Of a DNA stretch of 64,000 nt, positions 59,002-64,000 are shown in pieces (position 1 is the stretch's first letter; every line of letters starts with the position of its first letter). The notes below the pieces were generated by a model. It was not told the origin of the DNA and did no database searches. It was given only the letters and a program-made list of their open reading frames with translations. The position numbers and the translations under genes are program-made. Location of the stretch: NCBI GenBank assembly GCA_018340375.1, contig JAFFJZ010000001.1, forward strand, positions 50,460,001 through 50,524,000. The letters run 5' to 3'. The DNA comes from Gonatopus flavifemur (Eukaryota; Arthropoda; Insecta; Hymenoptera; Dryinidae).

Positions 59002-62000
59002 ACACGTTCTTTACCAATAAGGTCCTGGATTGAAAAATTTGAACGGTTTTGTTCTCTTGTTTGAGTTTTAGACTGATTGTGCCCTGATTTATGAATATCG
59101 CTGACAAATGTTGTTCGCTGTTCGTTGGAAGAGGTGAAATTCTGCAAATCAGGACAAAATCAGTTTGAAATTCAAACAGGAGAATGTTAGGACCCTCCAA
59201 ATTTTCCGACACAGGGTATTTCTTGGGATTCATTTCCAATTAGCTGCATATAATATTCAAGTAATTGATCACAAAATTTCGTATTCATCTAGAATTTACT
59301 GTCATTCATTCAGTCATGGATGGTTTAGTCATTGTGAATTTTTTTTGAAGGTGTCTTAATTGTGTAATGAAAAAACCTGTGGTCTTGGTATGATGAACCT
59401 AGGCTAGCCCGTATGACAAGGATCTTGAACTTCCAATTAGAACAAGCTGTAGAGTGTATTCTATTTTTGTACGCTGCTTCGTTGAACAAAATGATGCAAC
59501 GTATAATTCAATTCTTGGTACGAACAATGACAAGTTGACGGTACCACGCCTTTAGGTTGGAGATTACTCTTAGGTTGAAATTGATATAACGAAAATTGAA
59601 AAGTTACGCAATACTAAGACACATAAATTGAATCAATTGAAATAAACAAGTGACAAATTTTCATTGTCCATGGAAAACAAATCAACTCGATGAATAATGA
59701 ACTCGCTGGAAAGTTTATTTTCATAAATTTTGGTACAATAAAATTCAACTACCCTCGTTGAAGAACCCCATTCGATCTTGTCAAATCCAATTGAATCTCG
59801 TAGCATAGCCTGGTGTTGAAACTAATGTGAAAATTTTCGATCATATTTGAATGGAAAGCTTATCGATTCTTGCCAAATCCTATTCGAATTGATTTGTGTA
59901 GATCGATTGGATTTTTCAACCAGGGTGATACTTTGGGTACAAAATTCTGTTTCGTAGGAGTTTAAAGGAGCCAAATCGAGTTTAAGGAATCAAATTTTTT
60001 ATATCTGATACTTCTTTGAGTCTCAATAAATTTCACTTGAAATTCAGGAAGCTGAAACTGGCAGCCGTAAAGCTAGCAGCGAATCGCCATAATTTCTCAC
60101 AATAAACGTTTATTGAAGATTTGAGGATCTGAAATGTTTAATGGGATGCTACTTGATCGATTTTTGGCATCAACAGAGCTTCAACAAAGTTGATTCAAAA
60201 GTTATAAGAACTGGCTGCTGGAGTTTCAGCTTCATTTGAAATTCACATTTTACATGCTGCATATGTAATGGGATAAACATCTTTGGAATATCTTTTCCAA
60301 ATCCATCGTCTATCAAAGATTCCATGATTGTGAAGAATCATATTCAAGTTGTCACGAAAAATCACATTCATTTGGTTCAAGAACAATTTGTATCTCTTCC
60401 TTATTCAGCAAAAAATTCACAAGATCTGATTTGAGTTGAGTTAAGGTTATTCTTCAATCGAGAAAAGAATTCAATGGAATGAAAAACTTGTGAAACAGTT
60501 TAATACTGTTTAACTGATTTTTCGATCACACATCAATCAATTCTGAAGTTTAACAGAAGTTAATCAGAAGAAAGTATCTGCACGGGAAACATTTACGGTT
60601 ACCTCGGAGACGGGGACAATTTCTGTTACCATTCGAAACAAATTGTGGTGATTTTGACAAAATTGTACTTCACCATTGTCCCTGTCCAAAATTTTATTCA
60701 GAATTGTGGTGAATATGACAAGTAATGTCTTTGCGTATTGACTGTATTACACATGACCCACCCCTCTCGTCCAACGACGGATTGGGTGATGCTTTCATTG
60801 GAAAAAAGCTTTACGAAGATGTTTTTCTCTTTGAATTAACAATTCAAAAGTTCTCTTGTCCGATCCGTGTTCTTCTTTATTTTTTATGTTTTCTTCCAAC
60901 AACTTTGATTATTGTCAGAAATGCTGAAAAGAAGGATCAAGCTCGGAGTACCTCTCTACTCGAAACCTTTTCGTGGTGATTTCATTGGATTGATGGATGC
61001 TCGTTTCGTGTAGCGAAAAGTTTTGAATAGTGAGATTCTAGTATTAAAAATTCAAGCTACAATATAGGAACCGATATCGAAAATTTGGATTTGTTTCTTT
61101 TTTTGATATTTCATTCCACAGACTTATTCATTCACAAAATTAGTGTTGAAAAAATTGTGAGCAGATTGTGCATTGTATCGTGCAATGATCTTCTTCGAAC
61201 ATCCTCCATAGGAATTTTGTCATCGAACAATTCTTTCTCCATATTCTCGGAGATTATACTTGAATATTGATTACAATCTTGGTAAAAATAACATTCCATT
61301 GATGAGAGGATTCTTTTCAGATCTGGTCTCTATTCATAAGCACATTCTGTTCTATATCTTTTGAAACATTCTGAAAGTTCCAAGGAGAGCTAGCTCCGAA
61401 CTTAACAATGCTTTCGAAAACTCAGAAATCAAACTTTTAAAATGGGATATATCTTTTTAGAATGTTTTCCAAGTTTATGGAATCTTGTCTTTTAATATTT
61501 TTTCTCTTCTCCTCCTCCTTCTTCTTCTTCTTCTTCTTCTTTCAATAATGATGAATTATGCAGGCATTGCGAGTTCTTGTGCTGTATCATGCTTCCTTTA
61601 CGCGAATATGAATTTTCGATGAATAACATTTCCATGTACACGTACCTTTTATAAACAAATAAAGAATCGAAAGAATTTTTCTTGATTTGAATTCTTTTTT
61701 TTAGAGATGAGGGGCTGATATGAATTTCAAGACAGTCAAAAAATGTGGAAAATTTCAAATTCGCTAAAAATTCAATCAAGTTTTGGAGGATTCTCAAATT
61801 TCTTGAATTTTCCGTGTAAAAGTTCAATTATACACTGACGTGAATTGGATAAAAAATCCACAAAAATATGAGTATTTTAGGAATAAATTATCTTCGTAAT
61901 TCGATGGGAATTCAGTACAAACTCAACAGGAACACCAAAACTTTCAGTGAAATATCTATGAAAATTAGACATTATATCAACAAATGTTCTCACACTATCC

Positions 62001-63674
62001 TACGCCAATGCATCCCATGTAATTGAGTACTTTTGCCGTGCCAGAGGGAATTTATTCAACCTTATCGGATCACATTTGATCTCTGATGTTTTGAAAAATA
62101 ATGAAACACAGTACTTCATTGTACATTTTATCAAATGGATGTAAAACTTGTTAAAATTTTTGTTTCCTCTTTTGATAAAATTCTCACAATCTTCCGTGGT
62201 CGATGGGGAAAAGTAGTATGTTACTGTTTCATTGTGATTCAATAATTCAAAGTTGACCTAATTTTACAATTGAAACATATTCCTGAATTTTTCAGCAAAC
62301 CAGGAGTGAATAATGTCTGTCTTCACCCACAAGTGTTTCAATAAATAACGAGGAACAAAGCGAAACGCTTATATTTCCTCCCTCTTCATTATTACATAAA
62401 CAAGAACTAAGTGATTGAATGGAGTGGTAGAAGTAATTCGAAAGATTAAATATGAAAAATCAAATGTAATCCAATAAGATTCAACATGCGTCATGGAAAG
62501 AAATTTGGAGACAGTTGATTGCGATATAGAAGACTGTTTTCAATAAAAATTTTATCGAAATTCTTCACAATATTTGATTAGAAATGAGTCAAAGAGTTAT
62601 CCTGATATATGATTTTTTATATAATTTTCTGAAAATTTCATGTAATGGAAAGGCTTATGTATAATTTCAACATAGTTGTATCTTGTAAAATAATTGTATA
62701 AAATTTATATAGAATTTGTATAAAATTTTCATATAGTTTTATGTGGGAAATACTTTTGTGATTCTCTGTATTCAGAATTTTTCAAAGTTATGAGTGAAAA
62801 GCGATTATTCACAATCAGAGGTACATACACAATTTTATGATTAAAAACAGAACTTGAATTTTAACACAAAGTTGGGAAAATCTCCGCAATGCTTATCATT
62901 ATAATGAATGAAAATTCCTATCCAAAAAATTTAATTCAAAGGAAAATAATTCTTTTCCTTCTCTTTCGACGTAATGATCCCTGTTCAAGAGTCAATTTTT
63001 TCTTTGTCGCCGCATGAAGTTTTTTTCTTTATATGATTCTCTTCTCCATCATCAGTTGAATGAGTTTTCTACGACGATTCAGCCCCCACTGCTCATCTAT
63101 GTTTCCATGCGTTCAAGACTCTTCTTCATTCGTGCTAAGTCGATACTTGTTTGAATTTATCTATATCAGGAACATATTGGCACCAGAATGTACCGTGAAT
63201 TCCTCTTACAAATCATCATCTCCAACACATATACTTACACCAATTTGAAATTAATTTGAAGAACACAATCCACCCAGAAAATTTATAGAAAAGCTTGAGA
63301 AAATTGTTCAGAAATTATAACAGTATTATGTTACATATTTGAGATTACGAGATGGATTAAGTTTCGTTACTAGCTCGCCTTACCGTTTCTTATAAATAAA
63401 TTGTATTCTTTGTGTCTTCGATATAGAGAGATACATAATACCGCTTCATCAAGGTGATTGAATTGCACTTGCTGTACATGAAGAGAAAACTCCACTAAAT
63501 TACGATAACTATACAGAAGGAGGAGTTGAAATTTGATTTTTTGTGGTTAGTATTCTGTATTTTGGAGATCTAATTACGCCTTTGAAAATACTTCAGGTAG
63601 ATTGATTGATGATATATTTTTAATAACTTATAAATACAGGATGGTAGTTTAACTTGATCAGTTGTACTTTTGAC
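59002..63674. other. Long gene-free stretch
   Basis: I see no supportable gene. A (CTT)n/(CTC)n microsatellite lies at 61506-61542; on the minus strand it reads as poly-Glu, which is not evidence of coding. At 60578-60730 the words CACGGGAAACATTTACGG and AATTGTGGTGA(T/A)T(T/A)TGACAA suggest another degenerate element. The stretch 62640-62760 has repeated TTGTATAAAATTT words like those near 5960-6040. Confidence 0.45.
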
Positions 63675-63919
63675 TACACTGTAAAGAATGTGGGAAGTTT
63701 TTCTTCACATTCTTGGTGGATTTTGTCCCCTCGTCGTGAGGAAATTGTTTTTTCATTAAAAATGAGGGTTTTTCCCACCACTTAGTTCCCCCTTTGGGGA
63801 ACTATTTTGTTTCTTGAGTGTTGATGCCTCTATAAATGAAGGAGAAGTCCACCAAATTATGGTGAAAAATTCCCCATCTATAGAGGAACTTCGCTGCCAC
63901 AATTATTCTTCAGAGTGCA
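63675..63919. mobile_element. MITE with TACACTGTAAAGAATG ends
   Basis: The left tip, TACACTGTAAAGAATGTGG, pairs with the right tip read inward, TGCACTCTGAAGAATAATTG. Words such as GTTCCCCCTTTGGGGAAC in the interior form a hairpin. GAGGAACTTCGCTGCCAC near the right end is the complement of a block in the duplicated segments at 25126 and 27882, which links the three. Confidence 0.65.
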
Positions 63920-64000
63920 CTTCATCGTAGAGAGATAGGATGTAACTGATGATGGTGGATTTGTGAAGCAAAACTTCAGTATGGTATACGAACACCACCC

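Noticed and set aside
61492..61827. Minus-strand frame ending in poly-Glu
   Set aside because: The acidic run is a (CTT)n microsatellite and the rest is unremarkable AT-rich sequence with no splice or promoter signals.

Overview
The window looks like AT-rich, mostly non-coding nuclear DNA from an insect. Spliceosomal signals, a single very long coding exon, two mariner pseudogenes and dense MITEs (miniature inverted-repeat elements) support this. A hymenopteran is a reasonable guess, because both mariner types resemble copies I know from ants, bees and wasps, but nothing here fixes the species. I see no rRNA, tRNA, CRISPR or prokaryotic gene organisation.

One protein-coding gene is well supported. 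Its start codon, nearly all of its coding sequence and a clean GTGAGT donor lie in one large + strand exon (coding 33489-39375, acceptor at 33454). After a 1.9 kb intron, a short terminal exon (41319-41404) continues the frame in the correct phase and ends in TAG, with AATAAA about 150 bp further on. The inferred protein is about 1990 residues, rich in Ser, Asp, Glu, Arg and Pro. It looks mostly disordered, with SH3/EVH1-type proline motifs and an RVSF motif that fits a PP1 docking site. I do not recognise the family. The 5' non-coding exon must lie upstream; a candidate at about 18.1-18.6 kb has a TCAGT-rich start and a donor.

The rest is intergenic or intronic and built from transposon layers. 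There are two dead mariners: 22223-23544, with one frameshift and one nonsense change, and 43191-44468, with many breaks. There is one hAT-like MITE with a perfect 8-bp target duplication (23606-23854). About fifteen foldback or short-inverted-repeat elements have unrelated interiors but share an end close to TACAC(T/G)GAGAAAAA. Several are stacked inside each other: 14537-15571 holds at least three nested insertions, and 22061-23894 holds two. Other repeats are a 320-bp duplicated pair (25126 and 27882), a 250-bp dispersed pair (18963 and 26742), a 120-bp tandem array (27155-27490), and three arrays of short palindromes based on TTTGCTG/CAGCAAA, ATCAGGACCTGAT and AAGATATCTT.

At 55.6-56.6 kb the base composition changes to a purine-rich tract followed by CpG-rich sequence that looks like a promoter and first exon for another gene, whose coding part I cannot find in the window. 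The stretches 1-7 kb, 9.4-14.5 kb, 47.4-51.2 kb and 59-63.6 kb are plain AT-rich DNA with no gene I can support.
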